64,000 nt of DNA from Rana temporaria (Eukaryota > Chordata > Amphibia > Anura > Ranidae), in contig NC_053492.1 in assembly GCF_905171775.1 (NCBI RefSeq), positions 182,912,278-182,976,277 of the forward strand, given 5' to 3'. The notes beneath the pieces are model-generated. The model was not told the DNA's origin. It searched no databases and saw nothing but the letters and a program-made list of their open reading frames with translations. Shown here one piece after another: positions 21,240-30,753 of the stretch. The number at the start of each line of letters is the position of its first letter. The stretch's first letter is position 1. The translations under genes and the position numbers were made by a program.

Positions 21240-21640
21240 AGTTGTTACTTCCTTCCAGTGGTCGGTATTTACGACGGATGCCAGCTCACAGGTTGTGAAC
21301 CTGGGGGGTCCAGTCGGCCCTGAGTCGCTGGACTTGCGTGGACCTACAGCCACACCTCCCTGAATGTGCCCGCTCTCTGGTCTTGGTAGCTACCCAGGGT
21401 CCGGCCTGGCTAGTGCCTGGGTGGGAGACCGCCTGGGAATACCATGTGCTGTCTACCGTTCATTGTCCTATTTTAGGCGATCAGGCCATGCTTCTCCTCG
21501 TGGTCGAGGAGGTTGCAAGGTCGTCCGATCTGATTTCAGCCGGACAACGCCACGGTCGTGGCTTCGGTCTACCATCAGGTATACCGGCAGGCGGACTACT
21601 GGGGTCGCCAGATGCTGGACCAGGGCGACTGGTCTTTGTG
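21240..21640 (+). pseudogene. DIRS RNase H remnant
   Basis: 'VFTTDASS' near 21,265-21,285 is the first Asp motif of DIRS RNase H. 'QPDNATVVASVYHQ' near 21,536-21,577 corresponds to the second Asp motif (SDNxTVVAYI..). The 5S rRNA-like insert at 21,341-21,457 lies between them. The frame is open only in pieces. Its function in the parent element is removal of template RNA. Confidence 0.75.
21341..21457 (+). rRNA. 5S rRNA-like pseudogene embedded in the DIRS element
   Basis: The block begins 'cctacagccacacctccctg' and ends 'gggagaccgcctgggaatac' + 'catgtgctgt'. It is colinear over about 117 bp with eukaryotic 5S rRNA (120 nt). The 3' half is especially close: 'ccggcctggctagtgcctgg' corresponds to the conserved 'cgggcctggttagtacttgg'. 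The 5' half is more diverged, and the internal control region has several substitutions, so it is most likely a pseudogene or the head of a 5S-derived SINE rather than a working gene. It interrupts the RNase H domain. Confidence 0.78.
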
Positions 21641-22439
21641 CTTGGGGTGTTTCGGCTCCCTTGCAGGAGGTGAGCCTCACAGGGCATGGATCTCCTGGCC
21701 GCTCGTCTCCACCGCAAGAGTGTCGAAGTTAGTGGCCAGGTCTAGTGATCTGGTACAGACGCGTAAGTCGCGCTGGTGGCCCTGTGGGGTCTGTATCGGC
21801 GACTTTTTGCCGTTCCTCCATTGTAGTTGCTTCCTCGGCTGCTCCACAGAGTGGAGGCTGAGGAGATCCCGATGATTCTAATCGCTCCAGATTGACCTCG
21901 GCGTCCTTGATACGCCGATATCGGGTGCCTGGTAGCGGAGGTACCCTGGCGGTTGCCAGGGCAGGAGGTCCCTCTGTCTCGAGGTCCCATACTTCCTCCT
22001 GTTGTACAGTCACTGACTTGCTCAACATGGCTATTGGAAGCCAGACTTTATGTGACCGGGGTCTGTCTGACTCGGTCATCTCAACAATGCTGAGGGCACG
22101 GTAGTCTTCTTCCGGAGGATCTACCGTCGCACCTGACAGGCCTACATCTCTTGGTGCGAAGGGATGGAGTGACGTCCATGGACGTACTCGGTGTCCAGGG
22201 TCCTACTGTTTTTACAGCTTGGAGTGGATCTAAAAATTGCTTAAAGCACCGTTTGGGGGCAGATTTTAGCCTTGGCTGTGTTTTTTCAGTGGCCTTTTTG
22301 CGGCCCGTTCCCTGGTGGGTCCCTTTTTTGTGTGCAGGGGGTTTGACATATACTTTCCCCTCTTGACCCATCTCTTTCCACATGAGTTTTGACTCTGGTG
22401 CTCTCGGTTCTTCAGGAACCTTCCTTTTGCAAACATCGG

Positions 22440-23040
22440 AGAGATTTTCTCTTGACACTATCTCAGAAGGTGGCCCCTTTAGTGGCCTTTACCTCTGTTA
22501 GAGGGGTTTCTGAGTTGGCGGTCTTGTCTTGCAAGCCGCCATGCTTGATCCTCCATAAGGATTAGGTGATGGTGCGCCCGCGACCTTCCCTTCTTCCGAA
22601 GGTGGTTTCGCCGGAATAAGGACATTGTTCTTCCATCCATTTATCCTCGGCCAGCGCATCCTACGGAGGTTTCCTTTCATACTTTAGGCGTGGTACGCGA
22701 TTTGCTGGTGTACCAGCCTGCTACGGCTCCGTTTTGGAGATCTGACTCTCTTTTGTGTCGGTGTCTGGTCCACAAAAGGGCCTGGCAGTCTCGTCGACCA
22801 CCATTTCTCGGTGGATCAGGCAGGCCGTCATACAGGCCTATGCTCTTAAGGGGCGGGCCCCTCTTTCCGGTCATGGCACTTTCGACCAGGGCAATTTGGT
22901 GCTTCCTGGGTTTTTTTCCGATATCATGCGTCGGTCTCACAGGTGTGCGAGGCGGCGACTTGCTCATCCGTTCGCGCTTTTTGCAGAATTGTATATGGTT
23001 GCTGTGAGTGCATCTTTTGATGCTTTTTTCGGCCGCTAGT
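22440..23040 (+). pseudogene. DIRS tyrosine recombinase remnant
   Basis: 'SSTTISRWIRQAVIQAYALKG' (from about 22,790) is the conserved helix before the catalytic His-x-x-Arg box of DIRS-type tyrosine recombinases. In the next frame 'MALSTRAIW' (about 22,873) is the box itself, where the family has 'AHSTRA', so the catalytic His appears replaced by Leu. 'FAELYMVAVSASFDAFFGR' at 22,979-23,035 contains the final nucleophilic Tyr region. At least one frame change separates them. The enzyme would integrate the circular DIRS intermediate. This copy is inactive. Confidence 0.8.
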
Positions 23041-23164
23041 TTTTGCCGTTGGTTGTTTAAAGTTGCACCTCCTCCGTTGAGGAGCTCTGCTTGTTTTGGA
23101 GTGAAGTTAAAATTGGTTTTACTGATATATTTCCCACCCCTCGTTTTTGACACTGCTTGGGGAC

Positions 23165-23285
23165 GTCCCACTTGTCAAGATTTAAGGAGCTGTGTCCGTC
23201 CATGGACGATAAGAGAAAATAGGATTTTTTTGTACTCGCAGTAAAATCCTTCCATGGACGGACACAGCACCCACCCCTCCTTTTT
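23165..23285. repeat. DIRS internal complementary region (ICR)
   Basis: The left half, 'gtcaagatttaaggagctgt' to 'gataagagaaaatagg', is the reverse complement of the outer left terminus (17,879-17,930). The right half, 'tgtactcgcagtaaaatcc' to 'ggacggacacagc', is the reverse complement of the outer right terminus (23,465-23,525). The join reproduces the two ends placed together, as the circular-intermediate model of DIRS replication requires. Confidence 0.85.
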
Positions 23286-23289
23286 AGGT

Positions 23290-23490
23290 TTGTACTGCTT
23301 GTTACGAACCGAGGCTGCATGCTGCAGTGAGGAGGGTTATGTCTGGAGGGACCGCCCCCTGGGCGGGGCTGTTCAACTCTGTTAATGTAACATGTATTTA
23401 TCTAACATGTTTCTGCCTAGTCCTCTCCTGTAAACAGGGAACATAACCCACGTGTCAAGATTTAAGGAGCTGTGTCCGTCCATGGACTCA
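23290..23490 (-). repeat. DIRS right inverted terminal repeat
   Basis: This is the reverse complement of the left repeat: 'gggaccgccccctgggcggg', 'aacatgtttctgcctagtcct', 'cctgtaaacagggaac' and 'gagctgtgtccgtccatgga', in inverted order. The outermost bases after it are 'ctcagagaaggattttacgg'. Confidence 0.88.
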
Positions 23491-23530
23491 GAGAAGGATT
23501 TTACGGTGAGTACAAAAAATCCTATTTTTT

Positions 23531-23926
23531 TTTAAATAAAACATGTTATACTTCCACTGTGCAGCTCGTTGTGCACAGAGTGGGCCCCAAACCTGGTCTT
23601 CTGGGGTCCCTCGGCGGCTGTCTCGGCTCCCCCCCCCCCCGCAAGAACTTTCCACCTTCATGCGAGCTCTCTTGCATGGTGGTAAGTTCTTGCGGGCGTG
23701 CTCCCGTGATACAGCCGGCGGCTATAGCCGCTCACTGTATCACTCGGCCCCGGTGCGCTGCATCATTGTATATGATTGACAGCAGTGCGAGCCAATGGCT
23801 GCGCTGCTTTCAATCAACCAATGAATGAGCCGAGAAGCCAGCGCGGGACTTTCAAAGGGGTCAGGTAAGTAAACGGGGAAATTAAATTAAGGTGAAAAAA
23901 CCTATACCTTTACAACCCCTTTAAGC
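23531..23926 (+). repeat. Family B repeat, right part of the copy split by the DIRS element
   Basis: 'aaataaaacatgttatactt' and 'ccactgtgcagctcgttgtg' start the block; it ends 'cctttacaacccctttaagc'. The missing left end, 'ctttaaaggaacactaaag', lies at 17,852-17,870 on the far side of the DIRS element. The copy at 58,930-59,345 shows the same blocks uninterrupted in reverse orientation. Confidence 0.7.
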
Positions 23927-24336
23927 ATTTGTTGGTAGTGTATACACACTCCAAATCTATTTTTCAGTATGTTTTACATCATGCCTCCATGTTTTAGTAA
24001 GCAAGTTTTTATGTTTCTGTAATGTGCAAAAAATGAATACCAATTGTAGAAGTGCACCTCGCGTTCATCAGCCATGCATAATGAATATATTGCACCAAAG
24101 CATGTAATGCGTGTTTCCGCAATGCAGTAATGGGCCCTAAGCCACTGCTTCACAATAAGCAGTAGCATAGTTGGCCTTTTGTGTGGCTGTCAAGTCTATT
24201 CACTTCTGAATTTTCTAGTGGTAGTGGTCACCAGGAAAACTAGAAGGGGCGAATTCCCTATTGGGCACCATTTATTAAAACAAAAATAAAGGTAGTATTT
24301 TTTAGATACAATTTGAAAATGGCCTCACACCATTAT
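23927..24336. other. No gene recognised
   Basis: AT-rich sequence of normal complexity between two family B copies. No coding signal or repeats are seen. Confidence 0.4.
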
Positions 24337-24778
24337 CATTTCTCAAAGTGATACTAATGTCTAATTTTCTTGGGTTAAAAATTACATGTTATACTTATCT
24401 GCTCTGTGCAATGGTTTTACACAGAGCAGCCCAGATCCTGTTCTCGGGCCCTTTACTGGCACACCTAGCCCCTCTCTCCTGCCAAGTCCCCCCACAACAA
24501 GCGGTCACAGAGCCACGTTTCGGCCCTGCTGCCTCTCTCTCCTTGGCTCACTGACTTTGACAGCAGCAGGAGCCAATGGCGCTGCACTGCCGTCTTAGCC
24601 AATGAGAGGGAGAGTCCAAGGCAGCCGAGACACTGCTGTAAAATCACTGGCTAGAGATGGGGCTCAGGTAAGTATTAAGGGGGCTACTGCACACAGGTTT
24701 TTTTTTATTTATTTTTTATTATCTTAATGCATAGAATGCATTAAGTAAAAAAAAAAAACTTTGGACTTTACAACTTGA
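24337..24778 (+). repeat. Family B repeat, second copy in this region
   Basis: 'attacatgttatacttatctg' and 'ctctgtgcaatggttttac' are followed by 'cagagcagcccagatcctg', 'aggagccaatggcgctgcac' and 'caggtaagtatta', matching the order of blocks in the copies at 23,531 and 58,930. The right side has poly-T/A runs and ends 'ggactttacaactt'. Confidence 0.65.
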
Positions 24779-25029
24779 GTTTATTTTATTTTTTGGCACC
24801 CTCCATTAGACATCTGCCTCCATTTGCATACCTTTTGACAAACCAACTCTTAGTTTTAAATTTCAGCAAAAAACATGTCATCTCTTACAGGTCAGTCTAG
24901 TTCAGGTTAATTTTTGCATTTAGAAAGAGAACATGCTCTGCATTCAGTGATTGCTAGCTACTGACTACACATTGGTGGATTTACTTTAACAAAGCATAGT
25001 TTACATGATCTAAAAATGGGCATAACTTT

Positions 25030-25050
25030 TTTTTTTTTCCTCTATTTCAG
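25030..25050 (+). promoter_or_regulatory. 3' splice site (acceptor) before the B3GNT5 coding exon
   Basis: A long polypyrimidine tract ('tttttttttttcctctatttcag') ends in CAG at 25,050, followed by G. It lies 187 bp upstream of the preferred start codon. Vertebrate B3GNT5 genes typically keep the whole coding region in one exon preceded by 5' UTR exons, which fits. The upstream exons were not identified in this window. Confidence 0.65.
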
Positions 25051-25237
25051 GTGGTCGTCTATGAATCAAATAGCATGGATACTTTATATTTGAAGAGTTG
25101 GCCTTGCTTTTGGAAAAGTTTCTTGGATGTGTGACTTACGTCTTCATTTACAATGATCCTTTATGTTGGAGATAAGGCTGACTTTCTGAGAACTATATGA
25201 ATCTGGTGTAAACGTTTAAATGTGCAAGCTCCCCAGA
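25051..25237 (+). other. Probable 5' UTR part of the B3GNT5 coding exon
   Basis: Sequence between the proposed acceptor and the start codon. It contains ATGs at 25,061 and others that are followed by stops or are out of frame, and one in-frame ATG at 25,220 (see the CDS entry). Confidence 0.55.
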
Positions 25238-26374
25238 ATGTATCTTACTAGCAGGAAGTTAAGAAGATGCCAGTTTCTTCAAGTAATGGCCTCTTGTTTT
25301 GTGGTGTCTTTCATGCTGATGTGGGTTCAGGATGACAATGATTTTGTAAACCACATAAAATCTTACTCCTACCGATATTTTATAAACCGTTATGGTTTTG
25401 TGAATAGTAGCTTGACCGTTGTGCGAGAGAAATCTGACAGCTCGAGGAACTTCAAGTACTTGATTAGTAATAAAGACAAATGCCAGGAGGAGGATGTGCT
25501 GCTCCTGCTGTTTGTAAAGACCTCGCCAGAAAACCGAAGACGGCGTGATGCAATCAGGTCCACCTGGGGCAATGAAGATTTCATACGTTCCCAGTATGCT
25601 GCCAACATCAAGGTCATGTTTGCTCTTGGAGTAGATCAGGACCCTATAAAACGCAATCTGCAACAGAAGCAGCTCGAAATGGAAAACAAAGTCTATCATG
25701 ACTTGATACAGCAAGAGTTCCTGGACACATTTCACAATTTAACTCTAAAGTTACTCCTGCAGTTTGGATGGGTGAATACATACTGTCGCGATGCAAAGTT
25801 TATTATGACAGCAGATGATGACATCTTTGTTCATACCCCCAATTTGATTTCATACTTGAAAGATATGGATCTAATGGGTGTCCAAGATTTCTGGATTGGT
25901 AGAGTACATCGTGGATCGCCTCCAGTAAGGAACAAAAATAGCAAGTATTATGTCCCATATAAAATGTATCCGTGGACTGCTTATCCTGATTACACTGCAG
26001 GGGCTGCCTATGTCGTTTCTCGGGATGTGGCAGCCAAAGTGTATGAAGCATCACAGACATTAAATACCAGCTTATACATCGATGATGTTTTCATGGGAAT
26101 TTGTGCCAATAAAATGGGGATTGTTCCTCAACATCACTTGTTCTTTTCAGGGGAAGGTAAGGCGCCCTATCACCAGTGCATCTATAACAGGATGATGACA
26201 TCTCATGGACACATTGATGATCTTTTTTCTTTGTGGAAGCAAGCCACTGATCCTAAAGTGAAAGATTTAACATCTGGCTTCTGGGGACACGCCTACTGCA
26301 AGGTGGTTAACATTCTGCTTCTTTGCAAGTTTCAATATGATGGAACATATCCATGTTCTGCTGCATGGTCCTAA
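25238..26374 (+). CDS. B3GNT5: Beta-1,3-N-acetylglucosaminyltransferase 5 (lactosylceramide-specific)
   Basis: A Golgi type II membrane glycosyltransferase of family GT31. The family member transfers GlcNAc in beta-1,3 linkage to lactosylceramide, the first step of lacto/neolacto-series glycolipids. From ATG 25,238 the protein is 378 residues, equal to the mammalian enzyme. Features: short cytosolic Arg/Lys-rich tail, one membrane segment (about 12-30, LQVMASCFVVSFMLMWV), a stem, then the galactosyl-T domain. That domain has RRDAIRSTWGN (102-112), a DTFHNLTLK motif (163-171), the metal-binding ADDD (192-195), FWIGRVHRG (218-226), YPDYTAGAAY (249-258) and DDVFMG (282-287). Sequons occur at N56, N167 and N276. 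An in-frame ATG at 25,220 would add six residues, but it has T at -3, whereas 25,238 has A at -3 and matches the family start. All motifs are intact and there are no frame breaks. Confidence 0.96.
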   Translation: MYLTSRKLRRCQFLQVMASCFVVSFMLMWVQDDNDFVNHIKSYSYRYFINRYGFVNSSLTVVREKSDSSRNFKYLISNKDKCQEEDVLLLLFVKTSPENRRRRDAIRSTWGNEDFIRSQYAANIKVMFALGVDQDPIKRNLQQKQLEMENKVYHDLIQQEFLDTFHNLTLKLLLQFGWVNTYCRDAKFIMTADDDIFVHTPNLISYLKDMDLMGVQDFWIGRVHRGSPPVRNKNSKYYVPYKMYPWTAYPDYTAGAAYVVSRDVAAKVYEASQTLNTSLYIDDVFMGICANKMGIVPQHHLFFSGEGKAPYHQCIYNRMMTSHGHIDDLFSLWKQATDPKVKDLTSGFWGHAYCKVVNILLLCKFQYDGTYPCSAAWS

Positions 26375-26996
26375 TGTTCTGCATAAGTATTTGTGGTTAG
26401 TTGGCCAATTCTGGTGCTGGATCAGAGACCTGCAAGTGAAATCACTATATAGCTAAACTAACATTCTTTCTGTGGGCACTATTTTCAAAGGAAAACTGGG
26501 TCAAAGACAACTAAATGGATACAAATTTACATTCATAGTTTGCACTAGCACAAGAACATTTGGAATATGATTCCTACAGGCAACACCTACTTTTTTTTTT
26601 TGCACAAGTTTGTGTGTGTTGCATAAATACAAACATTCGGCGCTGTGCTACCTAAAACTAAGGATATGATTGTTGGCCCAACTAATGGGAAATAAAATCC
26701 ATGTCTAAGTGTTAATTTCAAAGCCAGAGATCTAAGGGATTCTTAATATGTTTGGGTGCAAGTAAACCCTTGGCTTAAATTACATATGATTTATCCAGCA
26801 AATAAACCAAAGTGCTGCATCTAATAGCAAGTTTATTTTTTACTTAATATTATTTGGTAAAACCCATCCCTACCTTTACATAGCAGTATCCTGGAAAATA
26901 AAATACTACTTCCAAGTAGAGTAGGGTAAGATAAAGTTTCTCCTGCCATGATCCTATTGGAGGACACGATCTTCTCTGATGTAATTTCTTGTGTTG
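26375..26996 (+). other. B3GNT5 proximal 3' UTR
   Basis: Follows the TAA stop. It is AT-rich and non-coding. Two canonical AATAAA hexamers lie at 26,691-26,696 and 26,801-26,806, so short transcript ends are possible. At 26,630-26,655, 'cggcgctgtgctacc' resembles the outer end of the palindromic insertion at 16,645-16,664. Confidence 0.6.
26691..26696 (+). promoter_or_regulatory. Candidate polyadenylation signal AATAAA
   Basis: First canonical hexamer downstream of the B3GNT5 stop, 317 bp after it. A second lies at 26,801-26,806. Which is used cannot be seen from sequence. Confidence 0.4.
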
Positions 26997-27366
26997 GGCA
27001 GTTTCACACTGGGACAGTGAGGGCATCGGCGGTAAAGCGCCGCTAGTTTCAGCGGTGCTTTACAGTCGTTTTGGGTGCTCTTTTCGTCAGCTAGCGGGCG
27101 CTTTTAACCCCAGCTAGCTGCTGAAGAAGGGATTGATACAGGTGCTTCGGCAGCGGTACCCATTAATTTCACTGGGCAGGGGTGCTTTAGGAGTGGGGTA
27201 TACACAGCTCCTAAACCGCACCAAAGATGCTGCTTGCAGGACTTTTTTTTTTAACGTCCCACAAGCGCACAGCTCCAGTGTGAAAGCACACACTGGAGTG
27301 ATACAAGAGGCACTTTGCAGGTGCTAATTTTAAACGTCTGTAAAGCGCCTCAGTGTGAAAGTAGCC
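26997..27366. mobile_element. Harbinger-like MITE of the 'tttcacactg' group
   Basis: The left end 'ggcagtttcacactg' and right end 'cagtgtgaaagtagcc' form an imperfect inverted repeat, flanked by TTG (26,994-26,996 and 27,367-27,369). The body contains 'ggtaaagcgccgctag', 'gctagcgggcgcttttaacc' and 'gaggcactttgcaggtgct', also seen at 6,247-6,500. It lies 620 bp downstream of the B3GNT5 stop. Confidence 0.7.
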
Positions 27367-27377
27367 TTGCAGGATTA

Positions 27378-27775
27378 GGGCCCTTTCACACGTACGGACC
27401 GTATGTCCGCATTTTCATCCGCCCGTTTGCGGATGAAAACGGGACATACATGGGTCCCTATGTGATTACGGGTGTCAGCGGATGAACATCTGCTGACACC
27501 CGGAATTTGTCCGCCTCCGCAAAGATCCGCATTTGCAGACTGAAGAAATCCTACTTTTTCTTCCGTCTGCCGGATCGGATGAACACGGACATACGGTCCG
27601 TGTTCGTCCGATCCCCCATAGGGGAGAGCGGAGGAAACACAGGGCGGTCCCTGCATAGTGTGCGGGGACCGCCCTGTCAGCTGCCAGCTCAGCGGGGATT
27701 TTATGGAGGATCCCCGCTGAGCTGTACGGACACACGGAGCGGATCATTACTGATCCGCTCTGTGTGAAAGGGCCC
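27378..27775. mobile_element. Complete Harbinger-like MITE with TTA duplication
   Basis: It starts 'gggccctttcacac' and ends 'gtgtgaaagggccc', a perfect 14-bp inverted repeat, flanked by TTA at 27,375-27,377 and 27,776-27,778. The body holds several nested palindromes ('ccgcattttcatccg...cggatgaaaacggg', 'gggcggtccctgcatag...cggggaccgccctg'). A second, truncated copy is at 46,435-46,790. It sits 11 bp from the preceding MITE. No coding capacity. Confidence 0.88.
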
Positions 27776-29191
27776 TTAGACTTTTTCCCATGAACTTCCA
27801 CGTGGATACGATATAAAATTTGTTACTGTTGCAATTATTTATTTTTTTTTCAGAGGGAAAAAAAAACTACTGTGCCTAGGGTCCAGGTTAAGTAAGTGCT
27901 GTCAGACTTGGGCTGGCCATGCACAATATACCGCGACTAAAAAATCGAAGCAGTCAGGTGAAAAATTGTTGGCAGAAAGGAGCTGCATCCAATTGGATAC
28001 CCGCTGGTAATTTGACAGGCAGAGCAGGTTGTTTCAATACAATGGTTGCAGCAGGAGATATGTCCACTGGCACTGTTAATGGCCTACTTTAAGGTCTATC
28101 CATCCTACATACAACCCCCCATCCTTTATTTTAATAAAAAAAGCAGTTTTGAGTACCATTGTGTGAAGAATTTGCATGCTGAAATTCCCACTTTAATAAA
28201 CTGTAGAATAAACTGCACAAAGGCAGCTTTTTTGGGGGGGGAAGGCGTTCTGTGATTTGTCGATGTGGTGAGGCAGAGCAGCAACATCAGTCTTAACCTT
28301 GTCTATTCAGAGAACATTTGCATTTAGTGGAGCTCCACCCAAAAGGGAAAGCGCCTCTTGTCCCCCCCCCCCCCCCCCCGGTTTTGACAGGTACCCGCTC
28401 CCACTGTCGGGTGCGTTTGGCGTGGCAAACGCGTGGAAAGTTCAGCCCCTCCTCCTTCCCCCCGCCTCTGGACCAGTCACAAAGCACAGTGTGCACGCAC
28501 ACTAAGGAATCGGCTGTGTTTTAAGAATGCTGATGACAGTACCCGAGAGCCGACTAAAAAAAAACAGCTGGGGTGAGGACACGGCTGGATTTGTAGACAG
28601 GTAATTGTCCTAATATTAAAAGTCAGCAGCTACAGTATTTTATATCAACAGAATTGCCAACAACTGTGAACAGATGCCATCTAGCAGCTATTTTGATTAC
28701 ACCTTCATACTACATAGTTGTGGACAAATTTCAATGGTCGTATAAATCTGCAAAAACATCTGACTGAACAAAGTTTTTTTTCTCTGCTTAATCTTGTATG
28801 AAAAGCTAGTAAAAAGAATTTATTTTTAAACACCGGCAGTGTTTTAACCTGAATTAAGCTAACAGAGCTATAGTACCTAATTCATTTGTTGTGTTTTTAA
28901 TACCAAATGTTCATTTGAAGTTTGGAAATGTGTTGCTGTTAAAATATAACCAGTCCTAATTTTCATATGGCATACAGAAGTTTCTGCTGTAGAATATCCC
29001 TGCTTCTCTTATCTTATCTATCTGGCAGCTATTTGTGCATTGCCCATATCACAGTCCTGTCCAGATATGCACATAAGTGTATCTAAAATGTCTGGCAGCC
29101 GAGGTGGCGGGCTGCCACTGTTCAGTTAGGACAAAAGAAAAAACACTGTTTTGTCTCTTTATTTATTTTTAGAATTGCATCTTGGTCTTGT
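27776..29191. other. Unrecognised sequence, possible distal B3GNT5 3' UTR or intergenic
   Basis: Contains a C-run at 28,362-28,379 within 'gagctccacccaaaagggaa', a phrase resembling the start of the MITE at 60,810. The remainder is AT-rich without coding frames. No transcript evidence can be read from sequence. Confidence 0.35.
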
Positions 29192-30070
29192 CAGGGCCGG
29201 CGCTAGCACAAGGCAACATGGGCACTCGCCTTGCTGCGCCAGGGAACAGGGTGGAAAATTGACAGTGTCACTGTGTCAGTGTCTCTCTCGTCTCTGTGAG
29301 TCCCAGGATTACATTCAGCAGGCATCTCCCGCTGTGTATTGGGACTTAGTGTGTTAACTTTGGCCGTGCTGTGAGAAAAGTCCTGCCCTCCTCCTAGATC
29401 AGCTTGTGTGATAGGCAGAACAATGCGTCTATCACACAAGCTGATCTAGGAGGAGGGCGGGACTTTTCTCACCGCGCGGCCAAAGTTTTCACACTAAGCT
29501 CGGATACACACACCGGGAGATGCCTGCTGTGTGTGAAGTGTAGAGGAGGAGGGAGGGGAGTGCTGCAGCCACACTGGCAGTGTGTGTGATAAGTTCTCTC
29601 TCATCTCACGCTGCCCCGGCAGCCCCTCCTCTCTTCTCGTCCATCCCTATTTGCTTGTGACATCATCTGGGATGGACAAGAAGAGATTAGAGGCTGCCGG
29701 GGCAACGTGACATGAGAGAGAACTTATCACAGATCCTTCCTGCATACTGGCTGTGCTCCAATCTGCCCTGATGTGTGCCAATATGCCCTGATGTGTGCCA
29801 AGTGCCCTGATGTGCCATGTGTCCTGATGTCCGTGCCCTGATGTCCTGTGCCCCAGTCTGCTGTGCCTCAATGTCGTGTGCCCTGATGTGCTGTGCCCTT
29901 TACCCTGATGTGGCCTGGTGTGCTGTACTATGATGTGCTATGCCCTGATGTTCACTGTGCCCTGATGTGCTGTGCCCTGCCCTGTGCCCTGATGTGCACT
30001 GTACCCTTATGGGGGGGGGCGTCAAAATGCACCTTTGCCTGAGTTGGCAAAAATCCTTGCACCGGCCCTG
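29192..30070. mobile_element. hAT-type element with perfect 8-bp duplication, two hairpins and a degenerate minisatellite
   Basis: It starts 'cagggccggcgctagcac' and ends 'tgcaccggccctg', flanked by 'ggtcttgt' at 29,184-29,191 and 30,071-30,078. The 879-bp body has two inverted repeats. One is centred near 29,410 ('ctcctagatcagcttgtgtg' mirrored by 'cacacaagctgatctaggag'). The other is centred near 29,650 ('ataagttctctctcat' mirrored by 'atgagagagaacttat'). From about 29,750 there is an irregular array of 'tgccctgatgtg' units to 30,000. No transposase is encoded, so it is non-autonomous. Confidence 0.9.
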
Positions 30071-30078
30071 GGTCTTGT

Positions 30079-30697
30079 ACAGTGTTATTACAGTGGGGGT
30101 AAATGCTATAACTTATTACTGAAGATACAATATTGCTTTGTGTTTGGAGGCAAACATTTTGTTTTGCATTAAACATTCAATTCGGTCATGTCTCACGCTG
30201 CTTTAGAACTTTGCAAATCTCTTCCTTGGAGGCTTTCAACTTCATGGGGACATGAGGATTTACTTGTGTTGGACTGAGAAGCTTTTGTTTCTTCCCAAAT
30301 GGACATGTAATGTAAATTGGGTGCCAGGATATTGTGGAAAAGAATGTTCAGCACTAATCTGCAAGTTCCTCTATCTCTACAGTGAACTATTAAACAACTT
30401 TGATGGAAACCATTTTTGAACTATCAATAGGGTTTAAGTCCAGTATGCTGGTTTTAAAACTTCTTGCATATGATGGGGTCTAATATCAAGCTTTAAGTAA
30501 AGTTTTTTTTAAATTTTTTCTTAGAGACAGAAAATCTAATTGGTGCTTCAGCATTCATTTAACCAGTACCACAGATTGCACACTCAAAGGACTGGGCATT
30601 TCATTGATTTTCAATCATGATGAGATGGTTAGTTCGTTAACATCCAGCACAGATTTTATGTTGGCGATACGCCACCTCTGTCCAAGCCATTGTTGCT

Positions 30698-30753
<56 letters not shown>

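Larger units (their letters stand above)
17877..23530 (+). mobile_element. DIRS-type tyrosine-recombinase retrotransposon
   Basis: The architecture is diagnostic. Inverted terminal repeats of about 190 bp lie at 17,889-18,080 and, in reverse complement, at 23,290-23,490. An internal complementary region at 23,165-23,285 consists of the complement of the left end joined to the complement of the right end. Between them, in order, are a DIRS-type reverse transcriptase remnant (LPFDLASAP, YLDD), an RNase H remnant (TTDASS, PDNATVVAS) and a tyrosine recombinase remnant (TTISRWIRQAV, LSTRA). Frames are broken throughout. No target duplication is expected of DIRS elements, and none is seen. The element sits inside a family B repeat: 17,852 'ctttaaaggaacactaaag' on one side and 23,531 onward on the other. 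Confidence 0.88.

Noticed and set aside
21341..21457. Functional 5S rRNA gene
   Set aside because: The 5' half and internal promoter have many substitutions, and the sequence interrupts a retroelement domain.
25259..26060. Minus-strand frames opposite B3GNT5
   Set aside because: They are shadows of a conserved coding exon on the plus strand.
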